In this document: piece by piece, positions 11,277 to 23,320 of the stretch
Numbering within the stretch: position 1 is the stretch's first letter
Layout: every line of letters starts with the position of its first letter
Assembly: GCF_964340395.1 (NCBI RefSeq)
Contig: NC_135551.1
Coordinates: forward strand, 62,001 to 126,000
Length of the DNA: 64,000 nt
Direction: 5' to 3'
Origin: Glandiceps talaboti
Taxonomy: Eukaryota > Hemichordata > Enteropneusta > Spengelidae
The notes under the pieces: generated by a model
The model's database searches: none
What the model saw: only the letters and a program-made list of their open reading frames with translations
Told to the model about the DNA's origin: nothing
Position numbers and translations under genes: made by a program

Positions 11277-12100
11277 TCAACTCTTACATTGATTTATTAT
11301 TTCACAGATGCAATTAGAAGGATTTTAAAATCAGACTATTCTTTGTTACATGTAATTTCTTAACAACTTTGGTGTTTTTTTTTTGTTACCGTTGAAAAAG
11401 GCTGACCAACTACTAAATGGTTAATATTTGTATGTATGAGGAGTCATGCAGTCAATTTATTTTTCAGGTTATCTCCATAGTACTTATATCACCATGGCAT
11501 GTCAGTTTATCACCATGATAGTAATTTAGTATCACCAATGTGTCATTTTATCACCATAGTAACTTAGTATATCACCATAACCTGTTAGTTTATCAATGTA
11601 TGTACCTGTAAATTATGTTGTGACGTTATCCATCTTCCACCAACTGCTAAACTCATGATCAATTCATGTTTATTTGGTACAAACATTTCTTTTTGACAGA
11701 ATTTCTTCACTGGGCTTCCTGTCACACTATCTTCTTCCTCATTTGGATACATGCTGACTACAGGTATACCAAGAACATAGTAAAAATGGAATTAGTTTAT
11801 TGTAATAGCATGCCAATGTATATAGTGACATAGACAAAATATGAATATCGTAACTCTGTATGTTTATTGCAACAATTGATGACGCCATGTGTTGGCTGCC
11901 TATCGAACACTCCGTAACCTATTGCTTACTACGCTTTTACTGAGAGGTGACTTTCAATGATGTCAGTAAATGTTTGTGAATATCCTTGGACTGTGGCAAA
12001 GCTTAGTCATTATTGGAGTGTCATATTTGGTGAGAAATCGATCAAATTGTTCATACAGTGGAAGACGAATGAATATGGTGGATTCTGCTGTACATGATCC
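11277..12100. other. No gene seen; degenerate TATCACCAT short repeat
   Basis: Between about 11485 and 11595 the phrase TATCACCAT recurs five or six times at irregular 15-35 bp spacing, an eroded short tandem array. The rest is featureless. It may include the 3' end of the adjoining LINE. Confidence 0.35.
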
Positions 12101-12102
12101 AT

Positions 12103-14718
12103 TTACGACCTAAACATCATCGCACGGACTGCCATCTTTTGTGCCGTCAAAATACAATGTAAATGTGTCGAATATGCATTCCCCCAAACTTCTAGACCGT
12201 AGGTAAGATGAGACTGAATAAGGGATGAATACAAGAGAATCAAAGTGTCTATTGGTAAAAAATGTCTTAGTTTGAATAGCATACCACACATCGTCTTGAT
12301 TTTGATGTGGACATGTGCTAGTCCACTTTAAATGTTTATCAATAAGGAGACCAACAAAAGGGACAACATTTACTTCACTAATAGTGTCCCTTCTCATTAG
12401 AATAGAACCCTTAACATCTACTTGTCTCTGTTTGCCCCTAAAAATAATATAATTTGATTTCGTTTTGTTGATTGTCATTTTATTGACATCACACCATTGC
12501 AGCACCATGTTTAGGTGGTTGGTAGCAATGTCAAGATCAATTGAGTGGTTTGCTGGGTAAGTATGAAATAGATTTGAGTCATCAGCAAACAGTCGAAAAT
12601 TGAAAAATGAACTAGAATTTGGAAGGTCATTTATGTATAGTAAGAAAAGTGTGGGGCCAAGGACAGAACCCTGGGGAACCCCACAATTAATAAATTAATT
12701 TTGTGACGTAATCCCACCAAGACTTATGAATTGAGATCTTTGGGATAAGTAACTTTTGATCCATTGCAAAATAATACCTCTAAATCCATAGTGTTCTAGC
12801 TTATCTAATAATATCTTATGATCAATTGAACCAAATGCTTTGCTGAAATCAATGAATATACCAAGAGTGGGGTTACCTTGATCCATTTGTTCTAAAATAT
12901 GATTTATCAAGTTAATCATTGACAATTTAGTACTGTGTTTCTTCCTAAATCCGTATTGATGTTTGAATAGTATGCTATATTTATCGAAAAAAATAGTAAA
13001 TTGGTTGTTGACTATTTTTTCCAAAATCTTACTAAAAAGAGGTAGAATAGATATTGGTCGATAATTTCTGGGATTACAATTTTCACCCTTTTTGAAGATA
13101 GGCGTGACCTTTGCGATTTTCAAAGCAGAAGGAAATATGCCAGTAGAAAATGACAAATTAAAGATATGTGTAAGTGGGTGTGCTATAATATCTGCAGAAT
13201 CAATTAATAGCTGAGGGGGCAAATTGTCCCAACCACATGCTTTTTTGGGATCTAGGGTTTTCAGAAGATTACATACTTCAAGTTCCGTTGTCGGTTTGAG
13301 GAAAAACGTATGCTGCAGAGGTTGACCGAAAAATTGCCTAAAATCAATATCTGTCTTCGGAATAGTCTCAGCCAACTGTCTACCTACATTGACAAAGTGT
13401 TCATTAATAAATCCCTTTACTATTTCACCCTGGTCTGTTACGAGGTGGCTGTTGCCATTAACATTCAACTGCACATTTTCTGGGAATATAGAAACACTAT
13501 GTTGTTTACCAATTAAATTATTTATGACATTCAACGTTTTTCTGGGGTTATTTTTGTTAAAGGTTAACAAATCTACAAAATACTTCTTTTTTGCACTCCT
13601 CAGTACACTTGTAAGCAGATTACGGTAAGATTTATATTTTGCTACAGCACTAGCTTCATGTTGACTTGCAATGACTTTAGAATGTAATTTATGTTTTATA
13701 TTTATCAATTTTTTTATTGCTTTTGTAATCCATGGACTACTTTTCCTCTTTGGTTTGAGGGTTCTTAGACGAAGGGGGGGGGGGGGGCATGATTATTGCA
13801 TATATCAGTAAATATATCTGTGAATAAATTGAAAGCAGAATCCGTATCAGAGGCATTGTATACAGGTTGCCAAGACACGTTTTGCAGATCACTTATAAAA
13901 TGATCATACTTATAAGATTTAAAATTTCTTGTAAGGACGGGTCTGGTGTTTGGCGAATCAATGTCGAAGTTTTCAAAAATAGCAAAAGTAGGAAAATGGT
14001 CCGATATGTCAGTTTGAATAGTTCCGGCATGAATTCTATCCGTGCTAATATTTGTATATATGTGATCAATAACAGTTGATGTATTGCAAGTAACGCGAGT
14101 AGGGACTGAGATAATCTGCTCAAGGTGTAAACACTGCAATATGGAAATTAGTTGGTTACTCTGATTATCCCTACTACAATAATTTATATTAAAATCACCC
14201 ATCAGAATGCATTGTTTTTTATCGACTTTGACTTTATGGAGTGTGTTAAGTAGAGAATTCGTAAATTCAGGAATATTAGTATTGGGTTTTCGATAAATAA
14301 CCCCAACAATAATTCTTTGTTTCTTGGCGAGTAATTCTAACCATAAACAATCAGAGTGAACTACGGAATAATCTAAGATTCGATATTTGATGGACGTGTG
14401 AATATATGCACCTGCACCGCCGCCTCTACCAGAATTTCTACAGTTCAGTTCCAATGAATAGTTATGTAAATTAGCAAGGTGTTGGTTGTCCAGGTGCCAT
14501 ACTTCAGATAAACCAATGATTTAAAAATTTTGTTTGATACAATCCTCGTAAAACATTTTCAAATTATCGAAGTTTTTCCTAAGTGATCTAATATTAATAT
14601 GTGAGATTGAGAATGATTTGTTGTATTTAGTGGCAAATTTACTGGTAAACTCTGACGGTGATAGAGTGTAGTTTTCAATATTGAAAGCATGAATGTCTTC
14701 TTCGTATTCAGTGTCCAT
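12103..14718 (-). pseudogene. CR1-type ORF2: endonuclease-reverse transcriptase with several breaks
   Basis: Starts MDTEYEEDIHAFNIENY at 14718. Endonuclease motifs in order: ISHINIRSLR, LSEVWH, YRKPNTN, LMGDFNINY, IDHIYTN, SDHFPTFA. A TAA at 14521-14523 replaces a sense codon before IIGLSEVWH. A 14-base G run near 13776-13790 shifts the frame just before the linker SPWITKAIKKL. Reverse transcriptase motifs: KKACGWDNLPPQ, NYRPISILPLFSKILEKIV, GFRKKHSTKL, FIDFSKAF, GVPQGSVLGP, LFADDSNLF. A TAA at 12693-12695 splits it just before NCGVPQGS. A further frameshift near 12295 separates the thumb from LTYGLEVWGNAYSTHL. All core domains are present, so this is a recently dead copy. Confidence 0.85.
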
Positions 14719-14765
14719 TATTTGTCATTGTTTAGTTAGCAAGCTAATTTATCACACAACAGATC

Positions 14766-15638
14766 CTACTGAATTTTTCTGATGTCATCTTCAACCCTGA
14801 TAATAACTGGGTCGTCACTTTGGTCTTTTCTTACATATATTCTACCATTCTTTGTCCACATATACTTGTACTGTGATTGCTTTCTGGCCTTGTTAACCAT
14901 AGAAAGTAGATCCGGCGACGCTTTACATAGATTTTCGTTGATGAAGATGTAGTTGGCTTGGTTAAACCCAATGTCTTTGGTTGTGATGTTTTTTAGTTTG
15001 CGATGATTCTCGTAGATGACATTTCTCTGTTTTCGTGATGTGAATCGTACAATTATAGGTCTAGGTCTTGGACGGCTATCATGGTGTGAAGTCTTTATGG
15101 TTCCAAGACGGTGAGAAATATCGATATCAGATTCACTAATGGAAAAATGTACTTTCTGTAAAGTCGACAAGACGATTTTATCTGTATTCTCATTTCCACT
15201 TTGTGACTCGGGTATACCACAGATTTCGAGGTTTACTCACCTGTGGTATTGGTCAAGGTCAGAAACCTCACTTTTTAGTTCCCTCAATTCCTTACGTAAC
15301 ACGTTATTGTCTTGCGATAATTCAGCATTTGACTTACGTAGTTTTTCCAGTGTTTGTTTCATTTCTTCAAACTCCAGACTGATATACTCCATGGACTGCA
15401 CCATGTCTGTTTGCTTCCTTTTAACATCTGATAAGTCACTTGCAATTGAAGTTAATTGCTTCTGGATAGGTTGCAGAAGGACCCGGAGTTTGTCAACTGA
15501 TTTGTCACTAATGCATGTGGCGTCCATTTTGACGTTGTCGTCACAGCCGAATCTTTCTAGGTTACATTTTTCACACAACATGAGGTCGCCCTGGCACGTC
15601 CTCACCTTTTTCCTGGTACCACAATCATCACACTTCAT
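14766..15638 (-). pseudogene. CR1-type ORF1 protein, one nonsense change
   Basis: Starts MKCDDCGTRKKVRTCQGD at 15638. The first 35 residues form a CxxC...CxxC zinc finger, as in PHD-like fingers of CR1 ORF1. Residues 45-130 are a coiled coil (LRKSNAELSQDNNVLRKEL). At 15237-15239 the frame meets TGA where HRRVNLEICGIPES would be expected (AGA to TGA). The same frame then continues to 14766 with LEICGIPES, RPRPIIVRFTSRKQRN and KDIGFNQANYIFINENLC, the RRM-like and C-terminal modules of L1-like ORF1 proteins. Intact length would be about 290 residues. The product binds RNA and acts as its chaperone in retrotransposition, by analogy with L1. Confidence 0.8.
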
Positions 15639-15685
15639 GTTGAGAAGGAACAGGATACAGCATTTTCAAAGATACTTGTAAAAGT

Positions 15686-17755
15686 ATGAAATATACTATT
15701 GAGACACGGAGCACGAGACGAGCCCAACCTGCTGACACGTTATTTCCACTGCATGCACTGAGAACACCTGCAAGAATTCCAAGTTGCCTATTTCACAAAC
15801 TAATGAAAACTGGTATCCTTAGACGATACACAGGTACAAGAGCTGGCAGAAAACAGAGAGATAGACCATGGGATGTGAACAATGGGGTGAGATTTAAAAA
15901 CTTACTCTATCCCGATGTCAAAACTGTTCAACCAAAAGGGACTTTGAATACTGTCAAGTTGGCAGCAGTTAATGTAAGGTCAATTAAAAGCAAGTGCCAG
16001 ATTTTCAGAGACCATCTTGTACAGGAAAACATTGACTTTTGTGTAATAACAGAGACATGGTTGAAAGATAACGACACAGCCGTCAAATCAGCCTGTGTTC
16101 CACCTATGTATAGTATAAAAGACCATCCGCGACAAAACAGAACTGGCGGAGGACTTGCTGTTGTTTATCGTCAGGATTTGTTTAAAGTTCACAAGATCCA
16201 AGCTGGAGTCAGAATCGATCTTTTGAATATGCAGAATGGCAAGTTACCCATAAAGAAGGAAAAATCAAACTGATCACAATATATAGACCTCCATACTCCA
16301 AGGTACACACCATCAATACTAACGTCTTTCTGGAAGAATTCAAACACATCATAATATGTGGCGATTTTAACATTCATGTTAACAATACACAAGATCAGTT
16401 TGCTCCTAAGTTCAATGACCTGATTATAACAAGGGATGATGGCAGGCTTGGTATCTTTCCACCCATTAGCGATTATTGTTTTGTTACAACGAATCCTGGC
16501 ACGATCAGTCGACACATTGAGGTAAAGTTGGTCAAATTCCGACCTTACCGAAAGATGGATAAATTGGCATTCAGACATGACATTTTAGCATCGCAGCTAT
16601 GTGATTAAGACTTTCTGTCTAGTCAGCATTTAGACACTTTGGTTTCCACTAACAACTCTGTACTGAGAGAACTGTTAGATAAACATGCTCCTGTGAAAAC
16701 GTGGCGGATAACTGAAAGACCACAACTACCATGGATTCTGGTCTGGAATCTGGTGTACCACAAGGTTCCGTGCTCGGTCCCTTACTTTTCTGCATATACA
16801 TCTCACCACTTGGACAGCTTATTCGTCAACATAATCTGAATTTCCACCTATACGCAGATGACAATCAGTTGTCCTTATCATTTTTACCGTTAGACACCTC
16901 ACCTTCAGTCGACATCATGGAATCAGCAGTTCATGACATCAAATCCTGGATGACCCGAAATAAATTAAAACTGAACGATGACAAAACAGAAGTGCTGCTG
17001 ATAAGATCTAAGTTCAGCCACCTGCCATGTCCAATCAACCAAATCTTAATTGGCTATAGTAACATCCAATTAACAGATTCAGCTAGGAATATAGGAGTCA
17101 TCTTTGATTGTCATCATACATACAGAAAACATATATCTGCAACCTGTCGCTCCATCTACTTTCATCTCCGCAAAATCGGTCACATTCATCACTCTCTCAG
17201 TAAACGCACTTGTCAGCAACTGATTCAACTCGACTATGGCAATGCACTTCTTTAGGGACTACCATATGAACACATCAAACCACTACAACAAGCACAGAAC
17301 ACAGCTGCCAGATCATCACACTGGTAAAGAAATGTCAACATATTACACCAATTCTAAAGGAACTGCATTGGTTGCCTGTACAATACAGAATTGATTGCAA
17401 AGTTCTCCTGACCACCTATAAAGTATTGCATGGTCTTTCACCACCTTACAGACACTATCCATAAGAAGCCTATTCTCCGCACACTTCATCGGACAAATAC
17501 TTATTGTTTGAACCCAATTACAGATGTAATTCATTCGGTGGCTGTGCTTTCCCATGTGCCACACCACGTCTTTGGAACAAATTGCCACTGGAGGTTCGAC
17601 AGACACCCACAGTCAATGCCTTCAGGAAGAACCTTAAAACATACTTGTTCGCGAAAATTTTCAATATTTAACTGTACAGTGCCTCTGAACTCTACTTCGT
17701 ATTGGATACAGGTGCTCTATAAATTTTTTGATTGATTGATTGATTTTGATTGTAG
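15686..17755 (+). mobile_element. L2-type LINE, internally deleted
   Basis: Endonuclease N-terminus with LAAVNVRSIKSK, VITETWLKDND and GGGLAVVYR (15686-16273) continues in another frame with ITIYRPPYSK and ICGDFNIHVNN to about 16600. The text then runs to RPQLPWIL at 16737 and jumps straight to GVPQGSVLGPLLFCIYISPLG and LNFHLYADDNQL (16749-16870). The palm upstream of motif 4 is therefore gone. The thumb and C-terminal region follow (TDSARNIGVIFD, HWLPVQYRIDCKVLL, RLWNKLPLEVRQ), in several frames. It ends in GATT repeats at about 17728-17751, the usual short-repeat 3' end of L2/CR1 elements. The 5' end lies about 45 bp from that of the minus-strand CR1 element. Confidence 0.8.
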
Positions 17756-17819
17756 CATTTTAGTAGTTTTATCATGTCTTTTATGTATGTTTATCTCACG
17801 AGTTTAACTTAGGCCAGAA

Positions 17820-18833
17820 AAAACAAGTCATTGAGAATGACATAGTCCCCACTATGATTGGGTTTTAAGGAACTGGCAGTTTATGTTGTCATTTTCTTGA
17901 TCACTACTCTGATCAGGCAACAGTTAACACTTGTGAACCTAAATCAAACAGACTTAGATATGTTGTGTCTGCTCGTTGGACATGGAACATGCCTACTCAT
18001 GTTGTGTCTCCTCGTTGGGCATGGGACATGCCTACTCTTCAAGATGACATGATGGAATAAACCATTCAACAATAAAGGATGGGTCGGGTACGGGGGGGGG
18101 GGGGACCTGTTCAAGCATGAGTTATGGCTGAGTTATGGCTTTACAACATGAAAATTGCACAAACAAAATGGCTGCCAGGCAGCCATATTGGATCACATCA
18201 CGAAGAAAACGGATATGCACATGTATGTCACTCATAGAACACTGTCCTAATACCAACTTTGAATGAGATCTGTTCAAGTATGTCTGAGTTATGGCTTTGG
18301 ACATGGACAATTCGCAAACAAAATGGCTGCCAGGCAGCCATATTGGATTGTATCGTGACGAAAATGGATATGCATATGTATGTCATAGAACACTGTCCTA
18401 ATACCAACTTTGAATGAGATCTGTTCAAGCATGTCTGAGTTATGGCTTTAGACATGGAAAATTTGCAAACAAAATGGCTGCCAGGCAGCCATATTGGATT
18501 GTATCACGACGAAAATGGATATGCACATGTATGTCATAGAACACTGTGCTAATGCCAACTTTGAATGAGATCTGTTCAAGCATGTCTGAGTTATGGCTTT
18601 AGACAGGGAAAATTTGCAAACAAAATGGCTGCTAGGCAGCCATATTGGATCATATCATGAAACAAATTGACGTGTATATGTATGCCATTGTATGTTGCCA
18701 CTGTACCAAGTTTGAAAAAAATCGGTCCAGGCATCTCCAAGAAACGGCTCTGGATGGACAGAAGGATGGACGGATGGACGGAACTCAATCCATAAGTCCC
18801 CGTCCCAGACTTCGTCTGGCGGGGACTAATAAA
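17820..18833 (+). mobile_element. Family B HINE, nearly complete
   Basis: The 5' end carries CATAGTCCCC at 17841-17850. The core has about four tandem units of roughly 145 bp between 18110 and 18690, each with CAAACAAAATGGCTGC, CAGGCAGCCATATTGGAT and CAAGCATGTCTGAGTTATGG. A GGAC-type microsatellite lies at about 18753-18780. The 3' end is a strong stem-loop at 18795-18827 (AGTCCCCG...CGGGGACT), followed by AATAA. AGTCCCC at the 5' end is the inverted partner of the last hairpin arm. A G run at 18093-18104 breaks the left part. No protein is encoded. Confidence 0.8.
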
Positions 18834-20290
18834 AAAGCTGTTCAATGGGCAACCTAACCTATCACATTGGGCAGGTACGTTGGTTTTTTAAAATTTTAAT
18901 TTTTTTTTTTTTTGATGTTGGACAAGGATGATGGACACTGATGTAAAAACAAGCCATATATAATGATAGCAAAACATTTCAAGTTGAGTTTATATAGTAC
19001 TTATTCAGTAATGTTGCTCTTGCAATTTCTGTGTATGGCAATCAATTTCCATCAGTTTTGCTGTTAGGAAATGTACACAATTTACAGTTAAGCAAATTTT
19101 GTAGCTCCTCACCCCCGCCTGTCAAAAAATGTTAAGATCTGTCAAATGAAACTCAAGAATTATTTTAGCCACCTTTTTGTCACCTACACTACAGTGAAGA
19201 TATAAAATTATATGGTACAATGATGCATTAAAATAGCTGTGATAACCAACTACTGTAATGATAACAGTCCAAACGAGATTACTCCACGAAGGATGTGGAT
19301 TTCACATACATACAAAGATGTCTCTTACTTAGCTCTAACCTATACAGGGAGGTACTCTGCCATCAGCCACCCTCAATCTTGTTTTGGGAGAAAGACAATT
19401 ATCACCATGATTGCTAATGATTGGGATGAGACACCTCCAAAAATGAAAACGTTTTTGAAGATAAGACAGTGTAGGAGGCCATTTAGAGGCATAAAATATC
19501 AAACCATGGACATAATTTAAAGTCTTACAATGCTTAAATACGGTATTTATAAAATACCAGAATTGAGACAATTATACTATGCAGTACATATTATCTGGCT
19601 ATGAAGTGTATTTTGTTGTGGCAAAGTGGAAAGATATTTTGTGGATGTGCACTTGGTAAATGACTTCTCTTGAAGTTTAATTTGGTTTCAAAAAATCACG
19701 AACAAAGAGCAAAACATTTCAAGACTTTCAGACAATCAGAATTTTGATGGCCCAATGACTGTTCAGCCCATTTCCCATGGTCGTAAAGTTTTGCTCATTC
19801 CCTAGTGCACGTTGGATATCCAACAGCTCAATTTACTCTTGCATGCATCATCAGAGCCAACTAAACCACTGTCTAAGATGTTATATAATTTGTAATTGAC
19901 TCAAATGTACATGGTCACATGTATTATTCAGAAAATGTAAAGAAATTTCCATAATTTTGAAACAAAGTGCATTTTACAGCCATGCAAAGCCCGCATGAGG
20001 ATATATTGCCCATCACCAAAAAAAAAAAAAAAAATTAAATGCCAAAAATATGAGTAGGTTGAACACCTTTTTAATTTTTCTGGCTTTATATATACTTAAT
20101 TTTTTATCATTTCCCAATGCTTTTAATTTTTAATTGTTATTGTTCAGCGCTTTTGAATATTTGTTTTATAATAGAAAGGGCGCTATAGAAAATGTTAAAT
20201 GTTAAAATGTTAAAAATACTATGAGTAATACAATTATATCATTACACTTGTGGCAGATAGAGGAAATGCTGTGATTTGAGTTTTGTTGAC
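18834..20290. other. No gene recognised; poly-A/T tracts
   Basis: Contains A/T homopolymers at 18898-18914 and 20020-20035 and no domain-bearing ORF. The 93-codon ORF at 19239-19520 has no recognised similarity. Function is unclear. Confidence 0.35.
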
Positions 20291-20296
20291 AGCATT

Positions 20297-20632
20297 TTAC
20301 CCATAGACTGCCTGTCGATAGAGAAATTTAAGCCTTGAATTTTTTTTCTTAATTATATTTTGAACAATTTGGAGCCCTGATAGACTCTGATCAAGATCGA
20401 GCCCAAGGTATTTGACAGATTTGCTGGCATAAATATCACGTTGATTACAAGTTATTCTAAATTCAGAAACCTTATGCAATTTGTATTTCGTACTGAATAG
20501 GATGAATTCTGTTTTCCCTAGATGGAGTGAAATCTTATCGTCAATCAGCCATTTGTTACATGATTCAAGTTCTTTGCTTAACACTGAAGCAATGTGATTT
20601 ACATCCTTATTACATACATAGACCCTCATATT
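20297..20632 (-). pseudogene. Reverse transcriptase thumb fragment of a CR1-like LINE
   Basis: The minus-strand translation carries ELESCNKWLIDDKISLHLGK, TEFILFSTKYKL, SVKYLGLDLDQSLSG and IIKKKNSRLKFLYRQA, the region just after the YADD box. The active-site half is absent. The upstream end stops at the hairpin 20639-20692. Confidence 0.75.
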
Positions 20633-20638
20633 CCCACG

Positions 20639-20692
20639 GTGTGACCTCAAAGTATAGTAATATGAAAGCCATACTATACTTTGACATCACAC
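20639..20692. repeat. Short fold-back repeat
   Basis: Arms 20639-20659 (GTGTGACCTCAAAGTATAGT) and 20672-20692 are inverted repeats, 19 of 21 positions paired, with a 12-base loop. This is typical of a tiny palindromic MITE. Confidence 0.6.
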
Positions 20693-20699
20693 TATGGTT

Positions 20700-21700
20700 G
20701 GAACTACTTTGAGTTATTTGTAAACGTCATCAACCTGTACAGTTACGATGTTGCTGTTTGAAAATATTTAAGACAATAACTTAATCCATGCTTTACAAGA
20801 CAGCACCATCAAGTATCAGAAACTATTCTTTATAACTTACATAGGGTTGAAATATGTTCTTAAAAAGTTAAATAGCATCATCATATATGTGTAGTTAAGG
20901 TCAGCACATCTAATGGTAGTATCATTGGTAGGGGAGATTTGGAGTTTAAGGCAATTTTAGACTATCTTGGCAAACATTTCACATCTTTAAAAGATAATAT
21001 CATCTCAAATTAGAATTGGGTGAAAATATTTAAGAAAAGTTTAATACCATTATGACGGTAAAAATGTTGTTGGTGCATCTGATTGTTGGTTGATTGCATG
21101 AGTGGCCTCTGGGGTGAGGGAGTCCATTGAGGTTTTCCCCCTGGCAGATCTGCACTTTTTTGCTTCTATTAAGGCAATGTCTAGGTTATTCATAGCCTTT
21201 GAGGTAATATTTACAAGCTTCAAAAAGCTAATGTAAATGTAAGTTTTAAATGAGTTTCCCATGTCACATACAAATGGGCCCGTAACATTGGTATAGGGGC
21301 ATTAATATTGCATGTATAGTAAAGTCACCGGTATGTTAGAGAACTTTAGGTGGTCATACCTAGTGTATAATAGAAACTGGAAGCTGATTAGATGTGGTGA
21401 TATGTAGTGTCAATAACGTACTTGTCAGAATTAGAAAGTGTATTAATCCCTTCTGACAAGTTCATAGTGACGAGTAGAACAATTTAGATTAACTTCTTTG
21501 ATAAACTATCTATGAAGATTTCCATTACGAAACCTTCAAGTTCACTTTTGCCCCAAAGTGCAATATAAGAGAAGCATTGATTGTGAAACAACCAAGCATT
21601 TACATGACATGTTCTGTAACTAGTGTGGTAGCTAGGTAATACATGTATGATATGTTTGAATTAATAAGTATTAATAAAGAATTCATGTAAGAAACTGGGA
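20700..21700. other. No gene recognised
   Basis: AT-rich. A 70-codon minus-strand ORF at 21050-21262 lacks any recognised motif. Nothing else is supportable. Confidence 0.35.
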
Positions 21701-21707
21701 CAAATAT

Positions 21708-22312
21708 TTACATGTGCCACATTTCAGACAAGGCTATATTACCATACCAAAAGATTACTAGTATATTGAAAGTCAAAACACTTTCAATAATAGATCTATA
21801 CACTAATTGCAGCACGTTCTGACTGACATCGAATGACTTTAATTTCCTAAGGAGATATAGTCTCAGTTGAGCCTTTTTCGCAATATAGTCTGTGTTTTCG
21901 GTGAAGGAGAGCTTGCCATCGAGAATTGACCCAAGGTATTTGAAACTAGTAACAACTTTAACAGAGTCTCTATTCATTGATACAGGTGTAAATTGGTCAG
22001 TTACTTTATGTGCTACAAATAATTCTTTTGTTTTTGAAACATTCATTTCTAAAAAGCTGTCTTTTCACCAATTCTTTAAAATTCCAATGTCACAAAAATA
22101 TTCAGCTAAAGAGTCTTCATCACGTAACAGACCAACAAGTGCCATGTCATCTGCAAATTTAAACAGACAACTTATTGCAGAATTACATCTCATGTGATCA
22201 CTGATCAGTATAAATTGAAAATAATGTTGGTGACAACACGCAAACTTGGGGAGCACCAGCATTCAGTACAATTTCATCAGACATATGATCATTGAAACAA
22301 GCGACCTATCAG
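21708..22312 (-). pseudogene. Rex1-type LINE fragment (RT motifs 4-7)
   Basis: On the minus strand from about 22312: LTDRSLVSF, MSDEIVLNAGAPQ, VCVLSPTLFSIYTD, a break, then CLFKFADDMALVGLL with the catalytic FADD pair. After another break come MNVSKTKELFVAHK, VTSFKYLGSILDGKLSF and QLRLYLLRKLKSFDV. The NAGAPQGCVLSPTLFSIYT and NVSKTKEL wording is typical of the Rex1/Babar clade. It is complementary to the fragment at 24629-25160, which stops where this one begins. Confidence 0.75.
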
Positions 22313-22802
22313 TCAGAATAGCTCCGTTGTTGTTTTTTTTAATTAAATTTTTTATTTTGGTGACATGTAGAAGTGGTTCAGGTCTTCAGCTCTTCACTAT
22401 GCAGTTTTGTTTTAGCGATGCAATAAAGTGGTTAGTGGTTTCATATGTCTCACTATAAAACACATTTTACACAGAAGTTGGTAATGTATTGTATTTTTAT
22501 ACCATAGTCACCATTTTATGACAAAAATCTACTGTTATGAAAAATTGCACAAAATCTCAGAAAAAAATGACTGGGAAATGCACACAAGAAAAAGAAAAAA
22601 AGAGGATTTTGAGGTTGGCTATAAATAATTCCAGTGTCTTACAGCTGTAACCCTGGAAAATTTTAATGATGAATGAAATAAACTAGGGATCTAAAATAAT
22701 TTTGAGGCAATTTGAATTTCAATTTTCTAACAAATTTACAAAGTCAACAACATTCAACTTGTACTAGTTGTGGTAGATATATATAGGGAAGAAATGTATT
22801 AA

Positions 22803-23320
22803 TCGCCATCTTAGTTTCCGTACGGCGACAATCTCAAGTACCCGGAAAAGAGTCATTCTCAGCCATACGTTACAGTGGTAACACTCGTTCATGTTCTATT
22901 ACAAAGAAAACACAACGAAATGGTTGAAATGATCTTTTTTTTTAATTTCTTTTCATCACAACAACAAAATCTGCGTGATCAAAAGTGTTGTAAACTAAAC
23001 CAGAAAGAATTATCGGACTGGCTAAACTTCCCGATGAACTGGAGTAAGGTCCTACTACTTCCAAGTAAGCCTCGATAGTACTATAGTACGTGAGAAAATC
23101 GTCTCAAACTAGCGATACAACTTTCAAAATATAACTTGACATGTCTTCATTTGTTAGAGTTATACAATTCAAGACGGGTTTTCACTCGAAAACAACAATT
23201 CTGTGAATAATGACACTCTGAACGCAGCGATTTCTCGGACGATGTTACCACTGTAACGTATGGCTGACAACGACTTGCTTCCGGGTTAGTCCCTCGTGCA
23301 TACGGGTGGATTGTCGGTGA
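22803..23320. mobile_element. MITE with long terminal inverted repeats, TTAA-flanked
   Basis: TTAA lies at 22799-22802 and 23321-23324. Going inward, both ends share TC(G/A)CC, CCGTA(C/T)G, CCCGGAA, AGTC and TCAGCC, then a perfect 24-bp inverted repeat at 22860-22883 and 23243-23266 (core CCATACGTTACAGTGGTAAC). The full terminal repeat is about 80 bp and the element 518 bp. No transposase. TTAA target sites are used by piggyBac-type transposases, so that is the likely class. Confidence 0.65.

Larger units (their letters stand above)
12100..15682 (-). mobile_element. Nearly full-length two-ORF CR1-type non-LTR retrotransposon
   Basis: About 3.6 kb on the minus strand holds ORF1 (zinc finger, coiled coil, RNA-binding core), a 47-bp spacer, then ORF2 (apurinic-type endonuclease and reverse transcriptase). 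ORF order and the SDH, YRPIS, GVPQGS and FADD motifs put it in the Jockey superfamily, CR1/L2 side. I see three nonsense changes and two frameshifts in total, all listed under the ORFs. No 3' microsatellite tail was recognised below 12100, so the 3' end is uncertain. Confidence 0.85.

Noticed and set aside
22319-22460. Minus-strand continuation YETTNHFIASLKQN joined to the Rex1 fragment
   Set aside because: It does not match Rex1 RT upstream of the DRSLVSF position and contains a stop. It is more likely chance frame in the inserted element.
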